A stretch of 64,000 nt of DNA from positions 1-64,000 of the forward strand of contig NZ_SOEZ01000054.1 in NCBI RefSeq assembly GCF_004402215.1. The letters run 5' to 3'. Shown in pieces: positions 26,398 to 34,309 of this stretch. Position numbers and translations under genes: made by a program. The notes beneath the pieces were generated by a model that ran no database searches, was not told the origin of the DNA, and was given only the letters and a program-made list of their open reading frames with translations. The DNA comes from Cryobacterium tagatosivorans. GTDB taxonomy: Bacteria > Actinomycetota > Actinomycetes > Actinomycetales > Microbacteriaceae. Numbering within the stretch: the first letter of the stretch is position 1; every line of letters begins with the position of its first letter.

Positions 26398-28021
26398 CTC
26401 CGCCAAGGCCGCCGACACCGGCGGAATCGGCCGGGCGAGTGCCCTGCTCGCCTCCGGCACGATCGTTTCCCGGATCCTGGGCTTCGTGAAACTGATTGTT
26501 CTGGCCGGGATGATCGGCGCCATCGGCAACGGCGCCGACGCCTTCGCCCTGGCGAACCAGCTGCCCAACACCGTCTACGTCATCGTCGCGGGCGGCATCC
26601 TCACCGCGGTGCTCGTGCCGCAGATCGTCCGCGCGAGCCTGAACGCCGACGGCGGCGCCGCCTACATCAACAAGTTGCTGACCCTGGCCCTGCTGATCCT
26701 CGGTGCGACGACGATTGTGGCCACCCTGCTGGCCCCGGCCATCACGGGGTTCATCGGGCTCCCCCTGAAGGGCGACCAACTCGGCCTCGCCATCGCGTTC
26801 GCCTATTGGTGCCTCCCCCAGATCTTCTTCTACGGGCTGTACACGCTGCTGGGCGAGGTGCTGAACGCCCGCAAGTCGTTCGGTCCCTCCACCTGGGTCC
26901 CGGTGCTCAACAACATCGTCGCGATCGCGGGCCTCGTCGTTTTCGGCCTGCTCTTCGGCGCCGACCCTAACGGCCAGCGATCCGCCGGGGCCTTCACCCC
27001 CGCGATGATCGCCGTCCTCGCGGGCAGCGCCACCCTCGGTGTCGCGGCGCAGGCGGTCGTGCTGTTCTACTTCTGGCGGCGAACCGGCCTGCGCTACCGT
27101 CCGGACTTCCACTTCCGCGGCGTCGGCCTCGGAACGGCGGGCAAGATGGCCGGCTGGACCTTCGGAATGCTGATCCTGAGCACGGCCGCCGGGATCGTCG
27201 AGACGCAGGTCGCCCTCGTGGCCACCGGCAAGGCATCCGTCTTCGTGCTCGCCACCGCCTGGCTCATCTTCATGCTCCCGCATTCGGTGATCACCGTCTC
27301 GGTTGCCACGGCCTACTTCACCCGGATGAGCGAACATGCCTCGCGAGGCATGTTCGACCTGGTGCGCACGGATGCCTCCTCCGCCATCCGCGGAACGACC
27401 CTGATGATCGTGCTCGCGTCGGCCGTGATCGCCGTCTGCGCCTATCCTTTCGCGGCCGTGTTCGTCCGCCCGTTCGAGCAAGTGCAGGGCATCGGCAACG
27501 TCATCGTTGCCTTCATCCTCGGCCTCGTTGCCTTCTGCATCCTGTTCGTGCTCCAGCGCACGTTCTATGCCCTGGGCGACACCCGCACGCCGTTCTTCTT
27601 CACCCTGTTCCAGGTCGTGCTCATCGTGGCCGGGGTGCTCGGCTGCACGCTGCTGCCGAAGGAGTGGATCGCGGTCGGCATCGCCCTCGTCGTGACGCTG
27701 TCCGGCATCGCCCAGACCGTGCTCGCGGCCGTGCTGCTGCACCGTCGCCTGGGCGGGATAGACGGACGCCGCATCCTGGGCAGCCTGGCCAGGTACCTCG
27801 TCGCCGTGCTGCTTCCGCTCGCGCTCGGGCTCGCCCTGCTCTGGCTGCTCGGCGGCGCCAGGGAAGGCGGCTTCGCCGTCTCCGGCCGGCTTCCGGCGAT
27901 CCTGTCGATGATCCTCATCGGAGTGGTCATGTCGGCGGCCTACTTCGGGATGCTGCTGCTCATGCGCAGCGCCGAGCTCCGGGCCGTCGTCGACCCGCTG
28001 CGCGCCCGCCTCCGCCGTTAG
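26360..28021 (+). CDS. murJ: lipid II flippase MurJ
   Basis: Multi-pass MATE-like flippase (553 aa) that moves lipid II across the membrane for peptidoglycan synthesis. It begins ASGTIVSRILGFVKLIVLAGMIG, typical of MurJ/MviN, and has about fourteen helices. It ends at RLRR without the long pseudokinase tail seen in mycobacterial MurJ. The start overlaps the DUF6049 gene by 38 bp. A 26-bp perfect palindrome lies inside the coding sequence at 27331-27356. Confidence 0.93.
   Translation: MTSEHPPRIRVVSSAKAADTGGIGRASALLASGTIVSRILGFVKLIVLAGMIGAIGNGADAFALANQLPNTVYVIVAGGILTAVLVPQIVRASLNADGGAAYINKLLTLALLILGATTIVATLLAPAITGFIGLPLKGDQLGLAIAFAYWCLPQIFFYGLYTLLGEVLNARKSFGPSTWVPVLNNIVAIAGLVVFGLLFGADPNGQRSAGAFTPAMIAVLAGSATLGVAAQAVVLFYFWRRTGLRYRPDFHFRGVGLGTAGKMAGWTFGMLILSTAAGIVETQVALVATGKASVFVLATAWLIFMLPHSVITVSVATAYFTRMSEHASRGMFDLVRTDASSAIRGTTLMIVLASAVIAVCAYPFAAVFVRPFEQVQGIGNVIVAFILGLVAFCILFVLQRTFYALGDTRTPFFFTLFQVVLIVAGVLGCTLLPKEWIAVGIALVVTLSGIAQTVLAAVLLHRRLGGIDGRRILGSLARYLVAVLLPLALGLALLWLLGGAREGGFAVSGRLPAILSMILIGVVMSAAYFGMLLLMRSAELRAVVDPLRARLRR
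27331..27356. repeat. 26-bp perfect palindrome inside murJ
   Basis: The half-site CGAACATGCCTCG is followed directly by its reverse complement, with TCGCGA at the centre. It encodes SEHASRGMF of MurJ, so it may be coincidental codon usage. Confidence 0.9.
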
Positions 28022-28083
28022 ACCAAACCGACGGCTGGCCCGCTCCGAACATCCTGTACGCCAGCCTCCCGGTGGGAGGGCGC

Positions 28084-28109
28084 GGAATAGCATCCGATTA
28101 GGATGTGTT
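28084..28109 (+). promoter_or_regulatory. SigR/SigH-type oxidative-stress promoter of trxB
   Basis: GGAAT (28084-28088) and GTT (28107-28109) are separated by 18 bp, matching the actinobacterial SigR/SigH pattern GGGAAT-N18/19-GTT. In Streptomyces and mycobacteria the trxBA operon is a known target of this disulfide-stress sigma factor. The match here is seen in sequence; the sigma factor and its anti-sigma gene are not in the window. Confidence 0.6.
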
Positions 28110-28180
28110 GTACCGGGCAGTGAGCGACAATCCCGATCGCTTCTACCCGCTTTTCCCCAGAATTCAAGGAGTGTGCCCGC

Positions 28181-29155
28181 GTGCGCCAGATCATCATCAT
28201 CGGCTCCGGCCCCGCCGGTTACACGGCAGCGATCTACGCCGCCAGGGCGAACCTTCAGCCGCTGCTGATCGCCAGCTCGGTCGAGGCCGGCGGTGAGCTG
28301 ATGAACACCACGGACGTGGAGAACTTCCCCGGTTTCCCCGAGGGAGTGCAGGGCCCCGACCTGATGACCAAGATGCAGGAGCAGGCCGAACGCTTCGGCA
28401 CCGAGGTCGTCTACGACGACGTCTCGGCGGTTGACCTCACCGGCCCGATCAAGACCGTCACCCTGGGCTCCGGCGAGACGCACGAGGCGCTTGCCGTGAT
28501 CGTCGCCACCGGCTCGGCGTACCGCAAGCTCGGCCTGAGCGACGAAGAGCGCCTGTCCGGCCACGGCGTCTCCTGGTGCGCCACCTGCGACGGCTTCTTC
28601 TTCAAGGGCAAGACCATCGCCGTTGTCGGCGGCGGGGACTCCGCGATGGAGGAGGCGACCTTCCTCACCCGTTTCGCCAGCAAGGTTTATGTCATTCACC
28701 GCAAGGACACCCTCCGAGCCTCCAAGATCATGCAGGAGCGCGCCTTCGCCAACGACAAGATCGAGTTCATCTGGAACTCCGAGGTCGCGGGCATCCTGGG
28801 CGCGGATGCCGTCGAAGGCGTCCAGCTGCGCGACACCGTGACCGGCGTCGAGAGCACCCTCGAGCTGGGCGGGCTGTTCGTCGCGATCGGCAACGACCCG
28901 CGGACCCACCTCGTGCACGGCCAGCTGGACCTCACCCCCGACGGCACCATCTCCGTCGGCGGCCGGTCCTCGAAGACCAGCCAGGCCGGGGTGTTCGCGG
29001 CGGGCGACGTTGTCGACCCGACCTACCGCCAGGCCGTCACCGCCGCGGCATCCGGTTGTGTCTCGGCCCTGGACGCCGAGCACTACCTCTCCACACTTCC
29101 CCAGGATCTGCTGGCGAAGGCCAGCGAAACCGAACTTGCAAGCGTTACCAACTAA
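28181..29155 (+). CDS. trxB: thioredoxin reductase
   Basis: NADPH-dependent flavoenzyme (324 aa) that reduces thioredoxin. It has the FAD loop IGSGPAGYTAAIYAARA at residues 6-22, the redox pair CATC at about residue 134 (SWCATCDGFFFKGK), an NADPH loop (VVGGGDSAMEEA), and the C-terminal GVFAAGDVVDPTYRQAVTAAASG. The GTG start has AAGGAG upstream. trxA follows after 10 bp. Confidence 0.96.
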   Translation: MRQIIIIGSGPAGYTAAIYAARANLQPLLIASSVEAGGELMNTTDVENFPGFPEGVQGPDLMTKMQEQAERFGTEVVYDDVSAVDLTGPIKTVTLGSGETHEALAVIVATGSAYRKLGLSDEERLSGHGVSWCATCDGFFFKGKTIAVVGGGDSAMEEATFLTRFASKVYVIHRKDTLRASKIMQERAFANDKIEFIWNSEVAGILGADAVEGVQLRDTVTGVESTLELGGLFVAIGNDPRTHLVHGQLDLTPDGTISVGGRSSKTSQAGVFAAGDVVDPTYRQAVTAAASGCVSALDAEHYLSTLPQDLLAKASETELASVTN

Positions 29156-29165
29156 GGAGAATGAC

Positions 29166-29489
29166 ATGACTGCACGTGCCGTCACCGAGGCAACCTTCGA
29201 CCAGGAAGTCATCAACAACGAGAAGACCGTTCTGGTGGACTTCTGGGCCGAGTGGTGTGGCCCCTGTCGCGCCGTCAGCCCGATCCTGGACCAGATCGCG
29301 CATGAGCACGCCGACAAGCTCGACATCGTCAAGCTGAACGTCGACGACCACCCTGGCCTGGCCGCGAAGTACCAGATCACCTCCATCCCCGCGATGAAGG
29401 TGTTCCAGAAGGGCGAGGTCGTCAAGACCGTCATCGGCGCCAAGCCCAAGCCCGCCCTCGAAGCCGACCTGGCCGCCTACCTCGCGTAG
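29166..29489 (+). CDS. trxA: thioredoxin
   Basis: Thioredoxin (107 aa) with the active site WCGPC (DFWAEWCGPCRAVSP) and the cis-proline region SIPAMKVF. The ribosome site AAGGAG overlaps the trxB stop, so the pair is translated together. A strong terminator follows. Confidence 0.96.
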   Translation: MTARAVTEATFDQEVINNEKTVLVDFWAEWCGPCRAVSPILDQIAHEHADKLDIVKLNVDDHPGLAAKYQITSIPAMKVFQKGEVVKTVIGAKPKPALEADLAAYLA

Positions 29490-29516
29490 CCGACCGGCCA
29501 GTTCCTGAGGAACGAC

Positions 29517-29552
29517 AGACCCGTCCGGCTCACGCCGGGCGGGTCTTTTCTT
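29517..29552 (+). terminator. rho-independent terminator after trxA
   Basis: A 13-bp stem (AGACCCGTCCGGC with GCCGGGCGGGTCT, one imperfect pair) and a TCAC loop are followed by TTTCTT. Confidence 0.85.
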
Positions 29553-29640
29553 GTGCTCCCGGCGGGTCCCGCACTGGACACATTTCGAAGGGGCCGGAGA
29601 ACACCCCATACGATGAAGAGCACACCAGATCGGACGTGAC

Positions 29641-30960
29641 GTGACAGAACAGGGCTCCTCCCAGGCCGGAAACAATCTCGACCCGTGGTACCACCACTAC
29701 GCGGACCGAGCCGCCGGCTTGCGCGCTTCCGAGGTGCGCGCCCTGTTCGCCGTGGCCTCCCGCCCCGAGGTCGTCTCGTTGGCCGGCGGGATGCCCTATG
29801 TGGCGGCCCTGCCGCAGGACCTTGTCATCGACGCCATGGAGCGTGTCATGCGCGAGCGGGGTGCCGTCGCGCTCCAGTACGGCTCCGGTCAGGGTATCCC
29901 CCTGCTCCGCGAGCAGATCCTCGACGTGATGGCGCTGGAAGGCATCCGTGCCAACGCCGATGATGTCGTCGTTACGACCGGATCGCAGCACGCCCTGGAA
30001 CTGGTCAGCAAGCTGTTCCTCGACCCCGGCGACGTCGTTCTCTCCGAGGGACCGAGCTATGTCACGGCCCTCGTGATCTTCAAGTCGTACCAGGCCGAGG
30101 TCGAGCACGTCCCGATGGACAAGAACGGCCTCATCCCGGAAGCGCTTCGCGAGCATATCGCCCGGCTCAAGTCCGCGGGCAAGAGGATCAAGTTCCTGTA
30201 CACGATCCCGAGCTTCCACAACCCGGCCGGCGTCACCCTGAGCTGGGAGCGGCGGCTCGAAATCCTCCAGATCGCGCGGCAGAACGACATCCTCGTGCTG
30301 GAGGACAACCCGTACGGATTGTTGTACTTCGATCAACCGGCGCCGGATGCCATGCGCTCCGTCGAAGAGGACGGCGTCGTGTACCTCGGCACCTTCTCGA
30401 AGACCCTGGCCCCGGGCTTCCGCGTGGGCTGGGCGCTTGCCCCGCACGCCATCCGGGAGAAGCTCGTGCTGGCCAACGAGGCCGCCGTGCTCTCGCCCAG
30501 TTCGTTCACCCAGTCGGTCATCTCCGAATACCTGTCCACCGCCGACTGGAAGGGACAGATCAACACGTTCCGCGGCGTTTACCACGAGCGCAAGAACGCC
30601 CTCGTCGGCGCGCTGGAGGAATACCTGCCGGAACTGACCTGGACGAACCCCAATGGCGGCTTCTATGTCTGGGTCACCCTCCCGGATGAGCTCGATTCCA
30701 AGGCGATGCTGCCTCGGGCGGTCACCGAGCTCGTCGCGTACACGCCGGGGACGGCCTTCTTCGGCAATGGCGACGGGCGCCAGAACATGCGGCTGTCATT
30801 CTGCTACCCGACCCCCGAGCATATTCGGATCGGTGTGCGACGGCTGGCCACGGTCATCAGGGACGAACTGGACCTCCTGGACACCTTCGCCGGTACCGGC
30901 TCGCTGCACGCGCCGAGCGCCGACTCGCGCTTCGGCTCCCCGCCGCCCGACGCCTCCTGA
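29641..30960 (+). CDS. PLP-dependent class I/II aminotransferase (2-aminoadipate/MocR-core type)
   Basis: Fold-type I aminotransferase (439 aa) of the group that includes 2-aminoadipate aminotransferases and the catalytic half of MocR regulators. It has no DNA-binding domain. Motifs are the GGMPYVAALP block near residue 42, YGSGQGIPLLREQI, NPAGVTLS, and the PLP lysine in FSKTLAPGFRVGW at about residue 250. The GTG start at 29641 has no good ribosome site and may be leaderless. The substrate is unknown. It lies 39 bp upstream of the ATP-grasp ligase gene. Confidence 0.88.
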   Translation: MTEQGSSQAGNNLDPWYHHYADRAAGLRASEVRALFAVASRPEVVSLAGGMPYVAALPQDLVIDAMERVMRERGAVALQYGSGQGIPLLREQILDVMALEGIRANADDVVVTTGSQHALELVSKLFLDPGDVVLSEGPSYVTALVIFKSYQAEVEHVPMDKNGLIPEALREHIARLKSAGKRIKFLYTIPSFHNPAGVTLSWERRLEILQIARQNDILVLEDNPYGLLYFDQPAPDAMRSVEEDGVVYLGTFSKTLAPGFRVGWALAPHAIREKLVLANEAAVLSPSSFTQSVISEYLSTADWKGQINTFRGVYHERKNALVGALEEYLPELTWTNPNGGFYVWVTLPDELDSKAMLPRAVTELVAYTPGTAFFGNGDGRQNMRLSFCYPTPEHIRIGVRRLATVIRDELDLLDTFAGTGSLHAPSADSRFGSPPPDAS

Positions 30961-30999
30961 TCTCGTCCGTCCCAGCTAGAGCAAGGAAACCTCACGATC

Positions 31000-31956
31000 A
31001 TGACAAAATTCGCAGCCCTCGACATCGTTGTGCTCGCTGGCGGGATCTCGCACGAGCGTGAGGTCTCGCTTCGTTCGGGGCGCCGCCTGGCGGACGCCCT
31101 GGCTGGGCTGGGCCACAAGGTCACCGTGATCGACCCGCACGCCGGGCTGCTCTCCGAGCTCATCGGTCACAACCCGGATGTCATCTGGCCGACGCTGCAC
31201 GGCGCGACCGGCGAGGACGGGGCGCTCCTCGCCCTGATCGCGACCACCGGGATCCCCCACATCGGTTCGCGCGGAGAAGCGGCCGCCCTGGCCTGGTCGA
31301 AGCCCACGGCCAAGGAGCTCGTGCGTCGCGCCGGCTACGCGACGCCGGCATCCATCGCCCTATCCAAGGAGACCTTCCGCGACCTCGGCGCGACGAGCGT
31401 GCTGGAACGGCTCCTGGCCGCGCTCCCCTCCCCGCTGGTGGTCAAGCCCGCGCAGGGCGGGTCCGCGCAGGGCGTGACGATCGTCACAGCGCCCGCCGGC
31501 CTGCCGCGCGCCATGGTCGACGCCTACGCCTACGCCGATGTGGCCCTCGTCGAGGCACGAATCACCGGGACCGAGGTCGCGGTGACCGTCGTCGACAAGG
31601 GCGACGGCCCGACCGCGCTCCCGGCGGTCGAAATCGTTCCGGTCAGCGGCGTGTACAGCTTCGAGGCTCGCTACAACGCCGGCGAGACCCTGTTCTACGC
31701 CCCCGCGCGCATGGCGCCGGAGGTGACCGCGGTGGTCGAGGAGACCGCAGTGGCCATCCACTCCCTCCTTGGGCTGCGCCACCTCTCCCGGATCGACCTC
31801 ATCGTCGATGCCGCGGGGACGCCGTGGTTCCTCGAGGCGAATGCGCTGCCCGGCCTCACCGAGACCTCCCTCGTCCCGCAGGCGATCGAGGCATCCGGCG
31901 AGTCCCTGGGCGCGGTATACGACGCGCTCGCCCGTGCGGCCCTCGCCGGGGCCTGA
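31000..31956 (+). CDS. D-alanine--D-alanine ligase family ATP-grasp protein
   Basis: A 318-residue ATP-grasp ligase resembling Ddl, which joins two D-alanines for peptidoglycan precursors. Visible elements are VVLAGGISHEREVSLRSGR at the N-terminus, the grasp loop VKPAQGGSAQGVTIV, and metal-binding residues in IDLIVDAAGTPWFLEANALPGLTETS. The last block matches the Ddl signature NTLPGMT with A for T. It is shorter than many Ddl proteins (about 350). It may be the main Ddl or a specialised paralogue; the rest of the genome would show which. Confidence 0.82.
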   Translation: MTKFAALDIVVLAGGISHEREVSLRSGRRLADALAGLGHKVTVIDPHAGLLSELIGHNPDVIWPTLHGATGEDGALLALIATTGIPHIGSRGEAAALAWSKPTAKELVRRAGYATPASIALSKETFRDLGATSVLERLLAALPSPLVVKPAQGGSAQGVTIVTAPAGLPRAMVDAYAYADVALVEARITGTEVAVTVVDKGDGPTALPAVEIVPVSGVYSFEARYNAGETLFYAPARMAPEVTAVVEETAVAIHSLLGLRHLSRIDLIVDAAGTPWFLEANALPGLTETSLVPQAIEASGESLGAVYDALARAALAGA

Positions 31957-32063
31957 GTTCGCAGGGGTGTCCTGAGCCTCCGTAGTGCTGGACTCCTCAA
32001 GGCTCCCCTCCCCCGCTCCCGCGCAGGTCGTCTCGGCCACGGCGGGGCCCTGGCGGCTTGCGA

Positions 32064-32079
32064 TGTTTCACGTGAAACG
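32064..32079. promoter_or_regulatory. parS site 1
   Basis: TGTTTCACGTGAAACG, one base from the consensus TGTTTCACGTGAAACA bound by ParB. Confidence 0.95.
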
Positions 32080-32183
32080 CTCGGGCGTTGGCCCGGCCGG
32101 CCCGCTGCGTTCGCCGGGACTTCAGCCCACGTTCTGCGCGCGCTGAACTCGCGGTCCGCCCGCGATGCCGGCGCGATCCGGGA

Positions 32184-32199
32184 TGTTTCACGTGAAACG
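32184..32199. promoter_or_regulatory. parS site 2
   Basis: TGTTTCACGTGAAACG, identical to site 1 and 120 bp from it. Confidence 0.95.
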
Positions 32200-32571
32200 C
32201 GGCCAGTCGACGGCGAGCAGGTGATGTCATGTCCAATAAAATACCTGATCAAGCGCAATTTTCTGACGTCACGCCAAATCCCATGGATCCGGATCGATGC
32301 ACGCGCGGCGCGGCGCGACCGAGCCTGCCTGGGTCGGCGTGCCTGCAGTCGAGCCGGAGTCCGCCAGCGCCTCCGAGCCTGCCGACCCACCCACCCGTCG
32401 GCCCCGGGCCGAGCTGGTGTGCGGCGAACTCAGCAGAGTCCGGCGGCACTGGCCGAATCGGCGCGCCAGGGCCGCCTCCTGTGCCTGATCTCCTGAGTTG
32501 CCCCCTCCCTCTCCTCCGCAAGTCATCCTCAACCGGTCCCGACCGGCGGTGCCGATGACTGGCTATCACTC

Positions 32572-32663
32572 TTCACTGGCGCCCTCTACTGGCGCCGTTC
32601 ACCGACGCCGTTCACCGGCGTCCTTCACCGGCGGCGTCCCTCACCGGCGACCCTCACCGGCGC
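32572..32663. repeat. imperfect 12-13 bp tandem repeat
   Basis: About seven degenerate copies of TTCACCGGCGCCG-like units. It is not adjacent to a parS site. Confidence 0.75.
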
Positions 32664-32820
32664 CGCAGGCTGTCGCATGAATTCACGCGAAACACGACTG
32701 CGGCTCCACGCAACGACCACGCGGACGCGTCCTACCAAGAAATCGACCCGCGAGCGGCAATTTCGGAGATTCCGGATACACCGGTGGGAATCCGCACTAC
32801 ATCGGCGTGCCTGCCCCGGA

Positions 32821-32973
32821 TCTCCTGAGTTGACCACGCGCGGAACTCACCGGCGGCTCCCGGTCACGAGTCGGGTCATGTTTCACGTGAAACCTGGCGG
32901 TTCCACTTCAGTGGCCCTCCCCCGAACCGGAGCCGGCGAGGGAGCGCCGACCGCAAGTGGTCAACTCAGGAGA
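32821..32973. repeat. 16-bp inverted repeat enclosing parS site 3
   Basis: TCTCCTGAGTTGACCA (32821-32836) and its exact complement (32958-32973) bracket the parS at 32879-32894. Related direct copies of TCTCCTGAGTT occur at about 32489 and 33024. Confidence 0.85.
32879..32894. promoter_or_regulatory. parS site 3
   Basis: TGTTTCACGTGAAACC; last base differs from consensus. Confidence 0.95.
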
Positions 32974-33078
32974 ACCGACCCGATTCAGGCCGAACAGTGC
33001 CAGACGAGGTGGAATGCGCACGAATCTCCTGAGTTCGCCACGGGGATCACCCCTTGCCCACCTGGGGCTAGCCCCGCG

Positions 33079-33218
33079 GCGGGCAGCGGGGAGCGAGGTC
33101 CGTGCAGCGGGCAGCGGGGAGCGGGCACCGGGCACCGGGGAGCGGGCGCCGGGCACCGGGCAGCGGACACCGGGCAGCGGACACCGGACAGCGGACAGCG
33201 GGCAGCGGGCAGCGGGCG
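33079..33218. repeat. 7-bp tandem array, about 20 units, abutting parS site 4
   Basis: Units are variants of (G/C)CGGGCA. The array stays in 7-bp phase from 33079 to 33218 and ends one base before the parS site at 33220. Confidence 0.9.
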
Positions 33219-33219
33219 A

Positions 33220-33235
33220 TGTTTCACGTGAAACC
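33220..33235. promoter_or_regulatory. parS site 4
   Basis: TGTTTCACGTGAAACC, immediately after the 7-bp tandem array. Confidence 0.95.
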
Positions 33236-33561
33236 CCGCGGTCCTGGACCGAGTTGACGGCGCAGACATTCCTCGGCCATCCGGAATTCCACGCTGCTGT
33301 TCTCGACTGCCGGCCCAGGTCGCCACAAGGGAGGAAATCCGGCCAATCCGGGCACGTATCGCTGCTAATGGACGCAATTCGGCGAAGGCCAGCGTGCTGG
33401 GGTCTAAAGTCGGCTCCGGAGCAGGCACCTGCAAGTGCAAGCGGCCCGCAGGACGGCCGTCACAGGGGACAGCTGACGACTAGTTCTTACACAGCCGAGC
33501 GCGCGATGCACGCAAATTCGAAGCCGCGTCTTGCACGCACGGAATCGGCTTCTGTGGGCCA

Positions 33562-33577
33562 TGTTTCACGTGAAACT
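33562..33577. promoter_or_regulatory. parS site 5
   Basis: TGTTTCACGTGAAACT; last base differs from consensus. Confidence 0.95.
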
Positions 33578-33758
33578 TGCCGAACGGCACTCATGGTCGT
33601 AGGGAAACGCCCTCGAAATCGAGCACGTGTCGCCGCATGCCATGTGTCCCGACCCCCGGGCTAATGCCTGGCTCTGCTTCCTTCTGTTGTGGCCGCCGAC
33701 CCTGACTGCCGGCGGCCGTCGGGCGACGGGGCAACCGAGACCTCGTCAGGTGTGGCAG

Positions 33759-33774
33759 TATTTCACGTGAAACA
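33759..33774. promoter_or_regulatory. parS site 6 (variant)
   Basis: TATTTCACGTGAAACA; the second base is A instead of G, so binding may be weaker. Confidence 0.85.
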
Positions 33775-33910
33775 CACCCTCCCCCACCAGTGGCGTCCGA
33801 AGGCGAAGCGCCATGCGACCGGGTTCGCTCGCTTCTCCTGCCTCGGGCCGGGAAATGACACAGGGCGCGAATCGCCTCTCGCCGCCGGCATCTCCTTATC
33901 CCAGCATCCG

Positions 33911-33950
33911 GCAGGCAGCAGGAGGCAGCAGGAGGCAGCAGGAGGCAGCA
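33911..33950. repeat. 10-bp tandem array abutting parS site 7
   Basis: Three perfect copies of GGAGGCAGCA (33921-33950) follow one imperfect copy. The array touches the parS site directly. Confidence 0.92.
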
Positions 33951-33966
33951 TGTTTCACGTGAAACA
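33951..33966. promoter_or_regulatory. parS site 7 (full consensus)
   Basis: TGTTTCACGTGAAACA, the complete 16-bp palindrome. Confidence 0.97.
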
Positions 33967-34031
33967 TGGGGCGCGGAATGTCGGCCGGCCAAGGGCGTGC
34001 CTCCCAATGGCTAGCGCGCCGGTGATTTTGA

Positions 34032-34080
34032 GCTACGCGGGCGATACGCCGCTGCGCGGGTGGCGCAACGCCCGCGTAGC
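34032..34080. repeat. 12-bp perfect inverted repeat downstream of parB
   Basis: GCTACGCGGGCG (34032-34043) pairs with 34069-34080. It lies 230 bp beyond the parB stop and could form a GC-rich hairpin. No T-run follows. Confidence 0.75.
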
Positions 34081-34309
34081 GGCGTGCGGCCCGCGCATCC
34101 TGCCCGCGCCACCGAACTCGGAGACACCCCCAGTCCGGCCATATCACCGTGGCTTGCCGAGCGACTCGCGCATTGACACGGCCACGCGCGAGGGGCAGAT
34201 TCCGGTCCCAGCAAGTGCGACTGCCGACCGTGCGCTCGACCAACGGGCGCTCGAACGCGGTCGATTCGGCAGTTTTCGCGCCGTCAGGAACGATCCTGCG
34301 GGTCGAAAG

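Larger units (their letters stand above)
31957..34309. other. gene-poor parS region
   Basis: About 2.35 kb between the Ddl-like gene and parB with no open frame that looks like a real protein; all long frames read through repeats or are shadows. It holds seven parS sites and three simple tandem arrays (about 32572-32663, 33079-33218, 33911-33950). It also holds a repeated motif TCTCCTGAGTT(G/C) with a 16-bp inverted pair, and a 12-bp hairpin at 34032-34080. It probably serves as the ParB loading zone. Confidence 0.75.

Noticed and set aside
26366-29449. Very long minus-strand open frame (over 1000 codons) across murJ and trxB
   Set aside because: It is the antisense shadow of two well-recognised genes in GC-rich DNA; its translation has no family features.
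33079-33218. Minisatellite as a CRISPR or VNTR-coded protein
   Set aside because: The 7-bp unit has no spacers, and no frame across it has a start signal.
32957-33664. 235-codon frame in the parS zone
   Set aside because: It reads through the 7-bp array and two parS sites, so it is not plausible coding DNA.
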